This document shows positions 53,922-63,157 of a stretch of 64,000 nt of DNA, in pieces. Under the pieces are notes generated by a model. That model had not been told where the DNA came from. It saw only the letters and a list, made by a program, of their open reading frames with translations, and made no database searches. The first letter of the stretch is position 1, and every line of letters starts with the position of its first letter. The stretch is from Bacteroidota bacterium (GTDB lineage: Bacteria > Bacteroidota > Bacteroidia > Bacteroidales > FEN-979): NCBI GenBank assembly GCA_026391735.1, contig JAPLDL010000015.1:1-64000 (forward strand), written 5' to 3'. The position numbers and the translations under genes are program-made.

Positions 53922-56354
53922 TTATTTAATAACAATATTAAGTATCATTTCGCTCTTGGGCTTGTGGGTGTATAATAATGCAATACGTTTCCCGTCGCGA
54001 ACCATTTTAACAGTCTTTCCGCGCAATGTTGCAGATATGATGTTATCGACTTGTTCACCTTCAAAGACGATCTCACCTGCCAGATCACGATTTCCAAAAA
54101 GAGTGATCTCGATCTGGCCATAAATCTCCTCAACGGCAAGAATATCGGAGGTGCTGTGCAGGATCTTTAATCCTTCTGAAATTTCAAGGCAAATTGGGGT
54201 CAGTATGGCGTATAACGCAGGCCATGCCTGTTCGCCCCTTACATAAGGAATCGTTAGGGATTCACCTGTTTGAGGATGGGTATAGGAAACTTCTCCCGCT
54301 TGCTCTTCATTGTAATAATTACCCACGAAAAGGATCCCCGAATTGCTGCCAGTGAACCGTTCCCTTACCGAGATATTATCGTTGCCTGAAAATGCCTGCC
54401 TGAGCTTTGCGCCTGATCTTTTCAAAATGGCTTCATATACCGGTTTATGGCCTTCGGTATCAAACCCGATCCAGGTCCCGAGGTGGATTACCGATCCGTT
54501 GCCAAGTGCTTTGATGAATCCGCAAACCGAACCTCGTATCGTGCGGGCAATAATTTCCGATTCCTGCAGCGCTTCTTCCGCATAAATTATCTGCGGATTG
54601 GCACATTTGATATCTTTCAGGTCAAACACATCAACCAGGGGTGAATCAATGGTTTCTGCTCCTGATGGCGATACTTCAAACGCATCACGGATAATGGTAC
54701 ATGGGTTCTGGGACATTTCTCGGTCGGGGAGGTATGGGAAAATTACACTCATGCCGCCTGCTTTTGTATAATCCACAATGGTTTGCTGATCCCCGGCATT
54801 CATCTCATCTGTGCAAAAGGCCCATACCTGTTTGTATTCAAGAAGGTCATCCGCAGAAGTCTTAGAAAGATCAATCATATCATAATCAATGTTAAGCACT
54901 TGCAATACTTTCAGCAATCCGTCGAAATATGCAGGTCTGCGGATGGCGGAAGGGGTGAACTGAAGCTCACACCTTTGGTCAAGTGGCCTTTCCAGCTCCG
55001 TCGCATAATAGGGAGGATAGAACAGTACACAGACTTCGGCTTTGCGTTTTGAATTAACAATAAGGTTTTCGGATGTTCTGATAATCTTACTCATCCGTTT
55101 GACCAATGGAAAAGCATTCCGCCTTTCACCTTCAGGAGTAAGCGGATTGAACCAATAGAACGTTTCTCCGGAATAGCCTTTCCGGCTTGGGTTGCGCCCC
55201 TGGGAGAACATATAATAATTCCAGCCTGTAAGCCCGTTGGCTATACTCGCTTTATAAAAAAGTTCCATCTCCCGCTGATTTGTCACTACGTTGTATTCAC
55301 GGGATCCGCACTGGAATTCAGCTGCAAACATTGGTTTGTTCCCCTGCATCGCGTAAGTGATGTCGTTGATGATGCGGTCGTCATGCATGTTGCGGTACGA
55401 AAGAAATTCGGGAATATGATCCACCCCGAACAGGATCTCGCTTTTATCGCCAAACAGGTCTTCGTACATGGTAATATTGACGGGGAATTCATAGCCGCTT
55501 CCATAGATCCAGCCGGGCAGGTTGTGATACAGGGGAACAGTGACGCCCCTTTCCCTGGCCATGGCAGTGAGCATTCTCAGGTAGTCTCCGTAATACCTTC
55601 TCCAGAAACAATGCCATTCATAATCGCGACCGCGGTCAGCTTTTGAAGTATAAGGGACCCTGCCGTCGGGAGGAAGTTCAATATAATCAAAACCAGGGTA
55701 ATCAGTTCCCCACAAATTGTTGATCACGGTAATGTCGGGGAATTTCTGAGAAAGATAAGCAATGAATCGATCCTTCACAGCATTGCTGTAATCAGCCTGT
55801 TTAGCCAGCCAGGAGAATACGCCGATCTCATTGCAGATCTGCATCATGATAACCGGCCCTCCGGATGATATTTCGCGTTCACCTATGAATGGCATGATCT
55901 GATCATACCACAGAGCCACCTTTTCGAGATATCTTTTATTGAACAGGCTTACTCCGTCGCTGGGAAATATTTCGCCTTTGCTGTTACGCATCTTCACTTC
56001 TTCTCGGTATCGCTCCAGGAACCAGTCGGGCAATCCCGCTCCCCGGAACTCAGCCAGGATAAAAGGCCCGGGTTTTACAATACAATGCAGGCCGCGAGCC
56101 TGGCATCGCAGTAGCCAGCCTTTGAGGTCGCGTTCAGGACAGGATATGCCGTCAAAATCAAATACCGACTCTTCTGCTTCATGCCATGCCCAGGGAATGT
56201 ATGTACTGACTGTCGTTAACCCGGCTTCTTTGGCTGCATCCAAATGCTTGTCCCACAGATCGCGTTTTATTCTGAAATAATGGATCTCTCCCGAATTGAG
56301 AAAAACCTTTCGGTCGTCCTGATAAAAGTTCCCGTCTTTAATGTTGAATTTCAT
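53922..56354 (-). CDS. GH35-related protein (beta-galactosidase fold; possible beta-1,2-glucosyltransferase)
   Basis: This 810-residue protein has no signal peptide. The N-terminal TIM barrel has clear GH35 signatures: GEIHYFRIKRDLWDKHLDAA, TYIPWAWHEA, IVKPGPFILAEF and GLPDWF. The acid/base motif is GGPVIMMQICNEIG (Glu176), where standard GH35 enzymes have ENEYG, and the nucleophile Glu lies in FAAEFQCG. These departures suggest a non-galactosidase activity. I recall that a GH35-like protein from Ignavibacterium encoded near a GH94 protein acts as a beta-1,2-glucosyltransferase; that cannot be checked here but fits. It is followed after 24 bases by the GH94 gene and is expected to act on sophorooligosaccharides in the cytoplasm. 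The 8-bp array touches its start codon. Confidence 0.8.
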   Translation of the reverse strand: MKFNIKDGNFYQDDRKVFLNSGEIHYFRIKRDLWDKHLDAAKEAGLTTVSTYIPWAWHEAEESVFDFDGISCPERDLKGWLLRCQARGLHCIVKPGPFILAEFRGAGLPDWFLERYREEVKMRNSKGEIFPSDGVSLFNKRYLEKVALWYDQIMPFIGEREISSGGPVIMMQICNEIGVFSWLAKQADYSNAVKDRFIAYLSQKFPDITVINNLWGTDYPGFDYIELPPDGRVPYTSKADRGRDYEWHCFWRRYYGDYLRMLTAMARERGVTVPLYHNLPGWIYGSGYEFPVNITMYEDLFGDKSEILFGVDHIPEFLSYRNMHDDRIINDITYAMQGNKPMFAAEFQCGSREYNVVTNQREMELFYKASIANGLTGWNYYMFSQGRNPSRKGYSGETFYWFNPLTPEGERRNAFPLVKRMSKIIRTSENLIVNSKRKAEVCVLFYPPYYATELERPLDQRCELQFTPSAIRRPAYFDGLLKVLQVLNIDYDMIDLSKTSADDLLEYKQVWAFCTDEMNAGDQQTIVDYTKAGGMSVIFPYLPDREMSQNPCTIIRDAFEVSPSGAETIDSPLVDVFDLKDIKCANPQIIYAEEALQESEIIARTIRGSVCGFIKALGNGSVIHLGTWIGFDTEGHKPVYEAILKRSGAKLRQAFSGNDNISVRERFTGSNSGILFVGNYYNEEQAGEVSYTHPQTGESLTIPYVRGEQAWPALYAILTPICLEISEGLKILHSTSDILAVEEIYGQIEITLFGNRDLAGEIVFEGEQVDNIISATLRGKTVKMVRDGKRIALLYTHKPKSEMILNIVIK

Positions 56355-56357
56355 TGA

Positions 56358-56430
56358 TCACTGGATAACTGGATAGCTGGATAACTGGATAACTGGATAG
56401 CTGGATAACTGGATAGCTGGATACTGGATA
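56358..56430. repeat. 8-bp repeat array 2 (ATAACTGG / ATAGCTGG)
   Basis: About nine 8-bp units, ATAACTGG and ATAGCTGG, lie directly before the GH35-like start codon. ATAACTGG is the reverse complement of CCAGTTAT in array 1, so the two arrays face each other across the GH35-GH94 pair. Confidence 0.85.
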
Positions 56431-56460
56431 TGTTCACTATTTTCTTCACAATCATTAACG

Positions 56461-56495
56461 TTCACGGTTCACGGATCACGGTTCACGGATCACAG
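56461..56495. repeat. 14-bp repeat (TTCACGGATCACGG) overlapping the transporter gene end
   Basis: Read on the minus strand it is CGTGAACC-GTGATC repeated with 14-bp period. It supplies the last codons (VIREP) and the TGA stop of the transporter gene. It shares the CGTGAACC core with the purL repeat. Confidence 0.8.
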
Positions 56496-58536
56496 TTCTC
56501 TGCCTGAGAAGATCCTTTATTTCATGGCTTCTTTTTTCGGTAAGAGAGTAACGCAGGACAAAGAAAATTGAAAAGATGCTTAGCAACAAAGGGAGACCGA
56601 TCTCCACCACGCGCATCATTAACAGGGTATACGGAGTTTGCTGTGTGAGCGGTACGATGCTGCCTTCAATAGCACCGAGCTCTTTATCCAGGACTTCCAT
56701 GGAAGATGCCGTGTTCATGTTAGTAAGCCGGTTATTTACGCCCGTGATCTTTTGCATGATATCTGCGTAGTGTTCCTTGCTGTTTTTAGTTTCCAGTGAT
56801 TTGGCTTCCAGGTGCGACCTGAGTTCGAAAGAATACATCCTGGCTTTTATAAGTTTAGTCTGAAGCGTCAGTGGGATTGCCCTCATTACAACAGGATTCA
56901 TAAGGGAGTCATGAACCCGGGGAACTAAATTAGCCAAATCCTGCTGGATCTGCTCCAATTCACTTACCGTAGCCTTTGCAGTGAGCTGTGCAGTTAAAAG
57001 ATTGCTCTTCCGCTGAACGGGATATGCGGGCAGAATTTGATTTGCCTTGTCAGGTTCTTTCAGCGATTCCTTGTCCAGATAGGTCATATATTCTTTTGAC
57101 TCGGTGAGTGCGTCGGTCGTCTTGTTTTTTGTGTTTTCCAGCCACTCTTTGTTGGTGCTGTTGAGTCCCTGGTATCCTTTCCAATACTGAACGATACTTC
57201 GCATTTCCCTGACGCTTCCCTGTATTTTATCAACTTTTGTGACCTGGGTTTCGTCGAACATCGTGAACACGATCAGCGCACCTGCAACAAAACTGGCTAA
57301 GGCGGATCCCATTTTAATAAACCACCAGAATACAGAGTAGTAACTACCCTCTGCGCGATAACCCGTCTTTAATTCATCTTCATCGCAGATATCGCCCACC
57401 ATGGAAGATCCCAGGGTAAAGAAAAAAAGCATGCCAGCTGAAAGCAGAACCGTGGGGATGATGATCAGGTAGGGATATGAAGGGTTATAGCATACTATTT
57501 TGGATAGTTGTGCAAGGCACATAAGTAAAATAGCAATGGTCAGCGTATTTCTTTTCCCCAGTTTCGGGCTGATCCAGTTGAGGGGAAATACTGCCAGTAC
57601 CCCGGTGATGGCCCAGATCATCCCGTTGATCCCGAGCAGGTAAGCTCCGGCAACCTTATCTCCTCCGAAAACATAAAAAATAGGAATGTATGACCCGAGT
57701 AACTGGACGAAATTAAAACCCATGGCCAACGTGAAGATCGTCAATGTGAGCATGATAAAGTTCCGGTTGCCTGCCGTGCGTTTCATGTCTTTCCAGAAAG
57801 GTGTTTTCTCATGACTGGCGGCTTTTGCAAATCCCGGTTCACGTAATTTGAAAAACCACCAGAATGAAAGAGGGATGAGAAAAGCAGCAATCATCAGGGA
57901 AACGTAACGCATGCCATCAGCCTCATTCCCTCCCGGGCCTTTAAAAATTTCCATGCTGGCGAGGGCAAAAAGCCAGGGTGTGCCCATTGCAAAAAGATTG
58001 CCGACAAAACTCTTGGCGCTGAATAACCGGGTACGTTCGTGGTAATCGGTGGTCATCTCCATTCCAAGGGCGCCGTGAGGAATTTCGAAAAGATTAACGG
58101 CAGTGAAAAACAGGAGTAGGGAAAACAGGATATAGCCAAGTTGAAACCATTGAAAGCCCGTATCCGATGGGAACCAGGTGCGTACCATGTCGCCTTTTGG
58201 GATCCACCAGATAACGACAAAAAAAACTGCAACAAGTATTCCGCCAATCAGCAAATAGGGACACCGGCGTCCCCAGCGGGTCCGTGTATTGTCAGAAAGA
58301 TGGCCAATGAAGGGGTCAGAAAGGGCATCCCACAAACGGGGAACAATCAGAATAGCTCCAAGCCAGAAAGCACTTAGACCCAGACTTATATTTCCCATCA
58401 ACCCAACGAGTATTCCCGCGATGTTGAAGAGTGCAATGGGAATAATACCACCGGCGCCATAGGCTGCTAACTGTGAAAAGCGAATCTGGTCTTCTGGTTT
58501 TCTTGCGCGGTCCTGGCTGATTTCCTGTTCTTTCAT
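56476..58536 (-). CDS. GPH-type sugar:cation symporter (MFS) with large helical insertion
   Basis: This 686-residue membrane protein has the GPH/MFS_2 signature RLWDALSDPFIGHLSDNTRTRWGRR near residue ~70 and about twelve helices. It is ~230 residues longer than usual. The extra part (about residues 430-640) lies between TM11 and TM12 and is charged and helical, with probable coiled-coil segments (TKVDKIQGSVREM, TVSELEQIQQDLANL). It should import oligosaccharides with a cation. Its place between exported and cytoplasmic glycosidases points to beta-1,2-glucooligosaccharides. The C terminus is encoded by a 14-bp repeat. Confidence 0.85.
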   Translation of the reverse strand: MKEQEISQDRARKPEDQIRFSQLAAYGAGGIIPIALFNIAGILVGLMGNISLGLSAFWLGAILIVPRLWDALSDPFIGHLSDNTRTRWGRRCPYLLIGGILVAVFFVVIWWIPKGDMVRTWFPSDTGFQWFQLGYILFSLLLFFTAVNLFEIPHGALGMEMTTDYHERTRLFSAKSFVGNLFAMGTPWLFALASMEIFKGPGGNEADGMRYVSLMIAAFLIPLSFWWFFKLREPGFAKAASHEKTPFWKDMKRTAGNRNFIMLTLTIFTLAMGFNFVQLLGSYIPIFYVFGGDKVAGAYLLGINGMIWAITGVLAVFPLNWISPKLGKRNTLTIAILLMCLAQLSKIVCYNPSYPYLIIIPTVLLSAGMLFFFTLGSSMVGDICDEDELKTGYRAEGSYYSVFWWFIKMGSALASFVAGALIVFTMFDETQVTKVDKIQGSVREMRSIVQYWKGYQGLNSTNKEWLENTKNKTTDALTESKEYMTYLDKESLKEPDKANQILPAYPVQRKSNLLTAQLTAKATVSELEQIQQDLANLVPRVHDSLMNPVVMRAIPLTLQTKLIKARMYSFELRSHLEAKSLETKNSKEHYADIMQKITGVNNRLTNMNTASSMEVLDKELGAIEGSIVPLTQQTPYTLLMMRVVEIGLPLLLSIFSIFFVLRYSLTEKRSHEIKDLLRQRTVIREP

Positions 58537-58559
58537 AAAAACCCCGTTGATTCTAAGTG

Positions 58560-61500
58560 TTAATAATAAATCACTACTTCTGCCGGTACCTTGGTCACTG
58601 ATATTTCCTTTTCATTGAAATCTTTACTTTCAACTCCGTTAACAGTAACTTTTACCGGGAGTTTCGATCCATTAAAGTTTTTGATTTTAATTCCGTTGAC
58701 AGGAAGTTTTACTTCACCAGAAATTGCAAAGATGTATTTGTTGTTGTCTTTTTTTATGGAGTATGAAATTTCACCATAATAAGTTGGCAGATGCTCAACA
58801 GACATTCCCGCCGGCCAATCTATCCAGTCCTGGTACAAGGCAGAAGCCAGAACCAGTGACTGATCAAACTCATTTTCATAAATAAACATCGTCCTGATGG
58901 CATTGATAAAATCACTTCCAACCCAGGTATGCGGCATGTCCCCGATATACCGGGGAATACGGTAGTCTTTCCAGACTACTTCGGCCCAATGGTTCCATCC
59001 CTGCGGGCGCTGGTCATGCAGGAAGAAGGCTATTAAATCATGGGCTCTTTCGGGTTGATCCAAAAGAATAAATGATCCGATCAGCCGGTTTTCGTAAGGT
59101 GTGTAATTCACCCACTCGATCTTCCCGTCCCTCCTGTTTTTGAAAAATTCATAATAGTTATTAAAGGTATTATACACCTGGGGTTTTGGAAGGTTGATCA
59201 GCTCGTTGCAGGGAGTTAACGAGATTGTCGTAGAGGTCGCATCAAAATCACCCAGCTCGGCACAACCGGGGATGTAGTTAATCTTTTTCGTTCTCATCGC
59301 GAGTTGCAATGAGTTATAAAGATTCTCTTTAAAAGTGTCTCTCAGCTTTGAAATTTTTTCAAAAGCTTCTTTTTCACCAAGTATTTTCTGGATCTCAGAG
59401 GCATCTTTCAGACCTTTCATTGTAAAGAAATCATCCCAATAAGAGTGCATGGGCTTTGCCGAATACCCTTCGTGGCTTATTGATTCGGTTACAAGTCCGT
59501 AGCATGCACGAACGCTGTCGTTCCCGTTTTTAAAGTGGTCTGTTGACTGCCCGGCGATGAGTGATCCTATATATTCCACGGCTTTTAACACATTCCAGTT
59601 TTTTGACCTGAGAAAAGCCGTGTCGTTGGTGAAGTTGAAATATTCGCGGATCAGGTATATCATCTCCCCGTGACTGTCGTTCTCGGGAACCGGGTCGGGA
59701 CCCCTGGAATCAACCACGCAGGGGACTTTACCGTTTTCAAACTGATGAGCGGTATACCAGTCAATGAAATCTTTAACTTCCGTTACGATACCTGATTTCA
59801 GAAGAGCCGACGAAGTCAAAGCGCCGTCGCGTATCCAACTCCGTTCATAAGAACGCGAACCGGGTTGAATACCTGCGTTATCCCTGTTGATCAGGATATA
59901 GGCCAGGTTTGATTTGTATGTATTAATTATCCTGTTGGCGGATGAGGGAAGGTCAAATTTGATATGCTCAACTTTTTGTCTCCAGAAATCCAGGGTCCGG
60001 GTAGTTTCCTCCTGAATCGATTCTTTGCTGAACTTTATCTCGGCAGCATTGGTTTTATAAAAAGGAACGACAACAAAAAAGCTGGTAGTTTCCCCGGGTT
60101 CGAGATGAATTGAAAACTTCATCACCCCGCTGGCCAGCCCGCCTTGGTCAACAGCCGATTTAGTCCCCGGAACTTTGTCCTGACGAACCATGTCAACGAT
60201 GTTCCCCTCATCAAATCCACAGGCCCCGAAAGCATCGTATTTCCTCAAAGGAAGAATGAGTTTATCATCCGCCATCAGATATCTGCCATCCTCTTCTTTG
60301 ATCGATCTGATTTTTCCTGCCCCTCCGGTCAGATTGAGGAATTGGTAATAAGGATTAACCTGGAACGGGCGGATCAGAAGATAGAACTCAAAATCCTTTG
60401 TCTGGTTCGACAGATTTTGAAAGGAATAGCTTATGTCAAGCCTCGAATCTTTGTTCGCTTCCCCACTTGCAGTGATCCCGGTCAGGAATTTCAGTTCATC
60501 ACATTGCCAGCTTACTGATGGTAGAAAATCAAATTCAGTGGTATTTTCGGAATTACCCAATGACTGAGCTGATTTCACATTGCTCCAATTAAACAGTGAA
60601 TCCCCGATCCTGATCATAGGCTCGATTGAAAACAGGGCTTTGTCCACTTCCACCATCCCGTCTTCATTGATCAGGGCTTCCTTAACATCATTGTTAACAC
60701 CTGTGATAGTCCAGTACGAAGCCTGCTCTGAAAAGTATCTCGGATAATTTCCCGGAAGTGAATTTTTTGCGGAATAGATCAGGAAATCATTTGGAGTCAT
60801 GGAACTTTTTACGTCTAAAAACTTCAGTTCGCTTATGCCAAATCCTTTTCCTGACTTGCTTTTTGAAAGAAATATCCGTACGAATTTTGCTTCCGCTTCG
60901 GGCAGCCTGATAAAACTGGTATTGCTTTGATTTGAATGAAAGGAATACACTTTCTCCCAATTCTTATTATCGTCAGATAGCAGTATTTCAGCTGTTCCCG
61001 GGTAATTGTTTTTAAGCCAATTGATCTGTAATCCGCCAAATTCCCTGAGTGTTTTAAAATCAATAGTAATGTTCTGGTCTTTAATTCCTTTACTTTGCCA
61101 GAATGTCTCATTGGAATTATCAACCATAAGCTCTGGCGAATGGTCCTTTAAACAGGAAGAAGCGGTAATTAAGGGTTTTGGGTATGATTGCGCTTCAGGC
61201 TGCAGCTGTTCGAACTTCAGGTCATCGATCCAGATGGTACCCTTTCCTCCAACAAAAGATGAAATAGTGAATTCAACCCTGTCAATACGTTTTAAATTAT
61301 GGTCCTCAGCAGGTCCCCATGCAAAATTGATATGCCTTTTCTTGATACGGACTTTCTTCCATTCTTTTGAAAATTCATAATTGTGGTTATTGACCCACCA
61401 GACATTATTGCCGGTGCTGTCAATGAATTTTATTTCGAAATTATTGGCCGGTGATTCGGCTTTATAAAAAAATGTAAATTCATAATTATCGGGAAGATCA

Positions 61501-61745
61501 ATGGGGAAGAATTTCTGAATTCCGCCATAACCGGTTCCTTTTGTAAAATTATAATCAAAGCGGATGGCATTACCGGTCAATCCTTTTTCATTGGATAAGT
61601 TAAGGTCTACACCGTCAGACCGTATGAACGTCCATCCGTTTTTGTTTTCAAATTCATCCAGAGTTTTGACCTGGGCGGAGGTAATTGTTATTGCAAAGGC
61701 AGACAGGAATAAGATGAAGATTCTTTTCAGGATCGGTTTTTTCAT
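58560..61745 (-). CDS. Exported six-hairpin glycosidase-like protein with two N-terminal carbohydrate-binding modules
   Basis: This 1,061-residue protein has a signal peptide (FILFLSAFAITITSA). Residues ~28-185 form a CBM11/CIA30-like beta-sandwich (GGIQKFFPIDLPDNYEFTF; KGTIWIDDLKFEQ). Residues ~190-310 are an F5/8 type C (CBM32-like) domain (MVDNSNETFWQS; SDDNKNWEKVYSF). A beta-sandwich precedes an (alpha/alpha)6 barrel at ~620-960 (YERSWIRDGALTSSALLKSG; VNYTPYENRLIGSF; HTWVGSDFINAI). A catalytic residue cannot be named with confidence. It probably works in the periplasm or at the surface on the same polysaccharide as the GH144 enzyme 14 bases upstream; which bond it acts on is not evident. 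Confidence 0.75.
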   Translation of the reverse strand: MKKPILKRIFILFLSAFAITITSAQVKTLDEFENKNGWTFIRSDGVDLNLSNEKGLTGNAIRFDYNFTKGTGYGGIQKFFPIDLPDNYEFTFFYKAESPANNFEIKFIDSTGNNVWWVNNHNYEFSKEWKKVRIKKRHINFAWGPAEDHNLKRIDRVEFTISSFVGGKGTIWIDDLKFEQLQPEAQSYPKPLITASSCLKDHSPELMVDNSNETFWQSKGIKDQNITIDFKTLREFGGLQINWLKNNYPGTAEILLSDDNKNWEKVYSFHSNQSNTSFIRLPEAEAKFVRIFLSKSKSGKGFGISELKFLDVKSSMTPNDFLIYSAKNSLPGNYPRYFSEQASYWTITGVNNDVKEALINEDGMVEVDKALFSIEPMIRIGDSLFNWSNVKSAQSLGNSENTTEFDFLPSVSWQCDELKFLTGITASGEANKDSRLDISYSFQNLSNQTKDFEFYLLIRPFQVNPYYQFLNLTGGAGKIRSIKEEDGRYLMADDKLILPLRKYDAFGACGFDEGNIVDMVRQDKVPGTKSAVDQGGLASGVMKFSIHLEPGETTSFFVVVPFYKTNAAEIKFSKESIQEETTRTLDFWRQKVEHIKFDLPSSANRIINTYKSNLAYILINRDNAGIQPGSRSYERSWIRDGALTSSALLKSGIVTEVKDFIDWYTAHQFENGKVPCVVDSRGPDPVPENDSHGEMIYLIREYFNFTNDTAFLRSKNWNVLKAVEYIGSLIAGQSTDHFKNGNDSVRACYGLVTESISHEGYSAKPMHSYWDDFFTMKGLKDASEIQKILGEKEAFEKISKLRDTFKENLYNSLQLAMRTKKINYIPGCAELGDFDATSTTISLTPCNELINLPKPQVYNTFNNYYEFFKNRRDGKIEWVNYTPYENRLIGSFILLDQPERAHDLIAFFLHDQRPQGWNHWAEVVWKDYRIPRYIGDMPHTWVGSDFINAIRTMFIYENEFDQSLVLASALYQDWIDWPAGMSVEHLPTYYGEISYSIKKDNNKYIFAISGEVKLPVNGIKIKNFNGSKLPVKVTVNGVESKDFNEKEISVTKVPAEVVIYY

Positions 61746-61759
61746 ATCATCGGGAGTGC

Positions 61760-63145
61760 CTAGTTTACATATTCAAAACCAAGTTTGTTCAAGCCATTCT
61801 GGATTACAGGATCTTTCATTACATAATTCCAGACGAGGCCTGTCCTGAAGTTCTCGATCATGATGAGCATAGGGCCTTCATCAATGCCTAAAAAATCATT
61901 GTCGACCCATTTGGCAGTCAGATTGAAGGCATCATAATACCCATATTTCCCCCATAATTTTTTACCGTATTTTTTATTCATCGACCTGATTGCAGGCAGA
62001 ACTATTTCAGGAGCAAACGGCAAGGATGAAAGTGATGCGTAAGGGGCTATGGTACCATCATCAAAATAGTTGTATTCCTTACCGCTGGTCCCTCTTCCTG
62101 CATAGTCAAAGAACTTTTTATCGCCAAAATTGTATTTCGCAGGCGGACCGTCACTGGCTGTAACTCCCCAGCAGAGAGAATCGTAACCGATCCAGCCTTT
62201 GGGATTGTCAATTGCATACTGTCGCTGGACATAGGTGGCTCGACGTGAGTTTTCAAAATAATCGATTCCTTTTTCCTTCATATAGGAGTCAACCACACCC
62301 CTGAAATCGATAAATGCCTGGGAGAACTGATGACCGAACAATGGAGGAAATGCAACATGGGATAATCCTTTATAAGGAGTATACCACTTATAGGTCTTTA
62401 ACCATGCCTTATAACTTTGTTCTGCATTATTCATCCCGCTGCCTGCTGCCAGAATATAGAGGAACAAGGCCTCGTTATACCCGCTCCAGCCAAAATCCTC
62501 CAATCCTTTTTCGGGAGACCAGGCCATGGAAATCTTATTAGCATCTTTACCCGAAGCCGGCAATAGCATAAAATTCCAGTCAACTCTGTTCAATAAAATT
62601 GCCGCAAGAGTGCGAATCTGTTTCTCAACTTCATCGTCAAGGTTGTAATAATTCCTGGCAAAGATGATACCCATCATAAGCAAGCCTGTATCTACTGAGG
62701 AAAGTTCACAGTTCCATTTCCGGGTTCCGGAATCCATCGTCAGAAAGTGATAGTAAAACCCTTTATATCCTGTAACATTGGTATCAGTACTTTGAATGGA
62801 ATTTTTGAAAAATGTAAGAATCTTAAGGGTAATTTCCGCGGCTTGTTCACGGGTTATCCATTTTCTTTCCGCGCCGATCGCAAATGATGGAATCCCAAAA
62901 CCTGTCGAGGCGATACTGCAGGGAGAACTGCTGGTAGTCCGGTCTTTTACAATTCCCTTTTCCGGATGATATTCATTCAAAAAGAAAAGAAATGTTTTAT
63001 GCTGGATGGAATCAAGCATCTTCTCATCGCCAGAGCTTAAAGGATAATTGACTTTCCCATGCGATTTGAATACTGTTTTCTGTGCCTGGCCTGCACCCAG
63101 AGCAATTGTAAATACCACACATAAAATAGTTTTGCTGATCTTCAT
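61760..63145 (-). CDS. GH144-like endo-beta-1,2-glucanase (glycoamylase-type barrel)
   Basis: This 461-residue protein has a signal peptide (MKISKTILCVVFTIALGAGQA). The (alpha/alpha)6 fold of the 'glycoamylase' family shows as DSIQHKTFLFFLNEYHPEKGIVKDR, CSIASTGFGIPSFAIGAERKWI, SSVDTGLLMMGII, EDFGWSGYNEALFLYIL, GYDSLCWGVTASDGP and WVDNDFLGIDEGPMLIMIENF. This pattern and length match GH144 endo-beta-1,2-glucanases described from Chitinophaga and Parabacteroides. It would cut linear beta-1,2-glucan into sophorooligosaccharides outside the cytoplasm. It lies 12 bases after the GH3 gene in the same operon. Confidence 0.82.
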   Translation of the reverse strand: MKISKTILCVVFTIALGAGQAQKTVFKSHGKVNYPLSSGDEKMLDSIQHKTFLFFLNEYHPEKGIVKDRTTSSSPCSIASTGFGIPSFAIGAERKWITREQAAEITLKILTFFKNSIQSTDTNVTGYKGFYYHFLTMDSGTRKWNCELSSVDTGLLMMGIIFARNYYNLDDEVEKQIRTLAAILLNRVDWNFMLLPASGKDANKISMAWSPEKGLEDFGWSGYNEALFLYILAAGSGMNNAEQSYKAWLKTYKWYTPYKGLSHVAFPPLFGHQFSQAFIDFRGVVDSYMKEKGIDYFENSRRATYVQRQYAIDNPKGWIGYDSLCWGVTASDGPPAKYNFGDKKFFDYAGRGTSGKEYNYFDDGTIAPYASLSSLPFAPEIVLPAIRSMNKKYGKKLWGKYGYYDAFNLTAKWVDNDFLGIDEGPMLIMIENFRTGLVWNYVMKDPVIQNGLNKLGFEYVN

Positions 63146-63157
63146 ATTAGAATGGAA

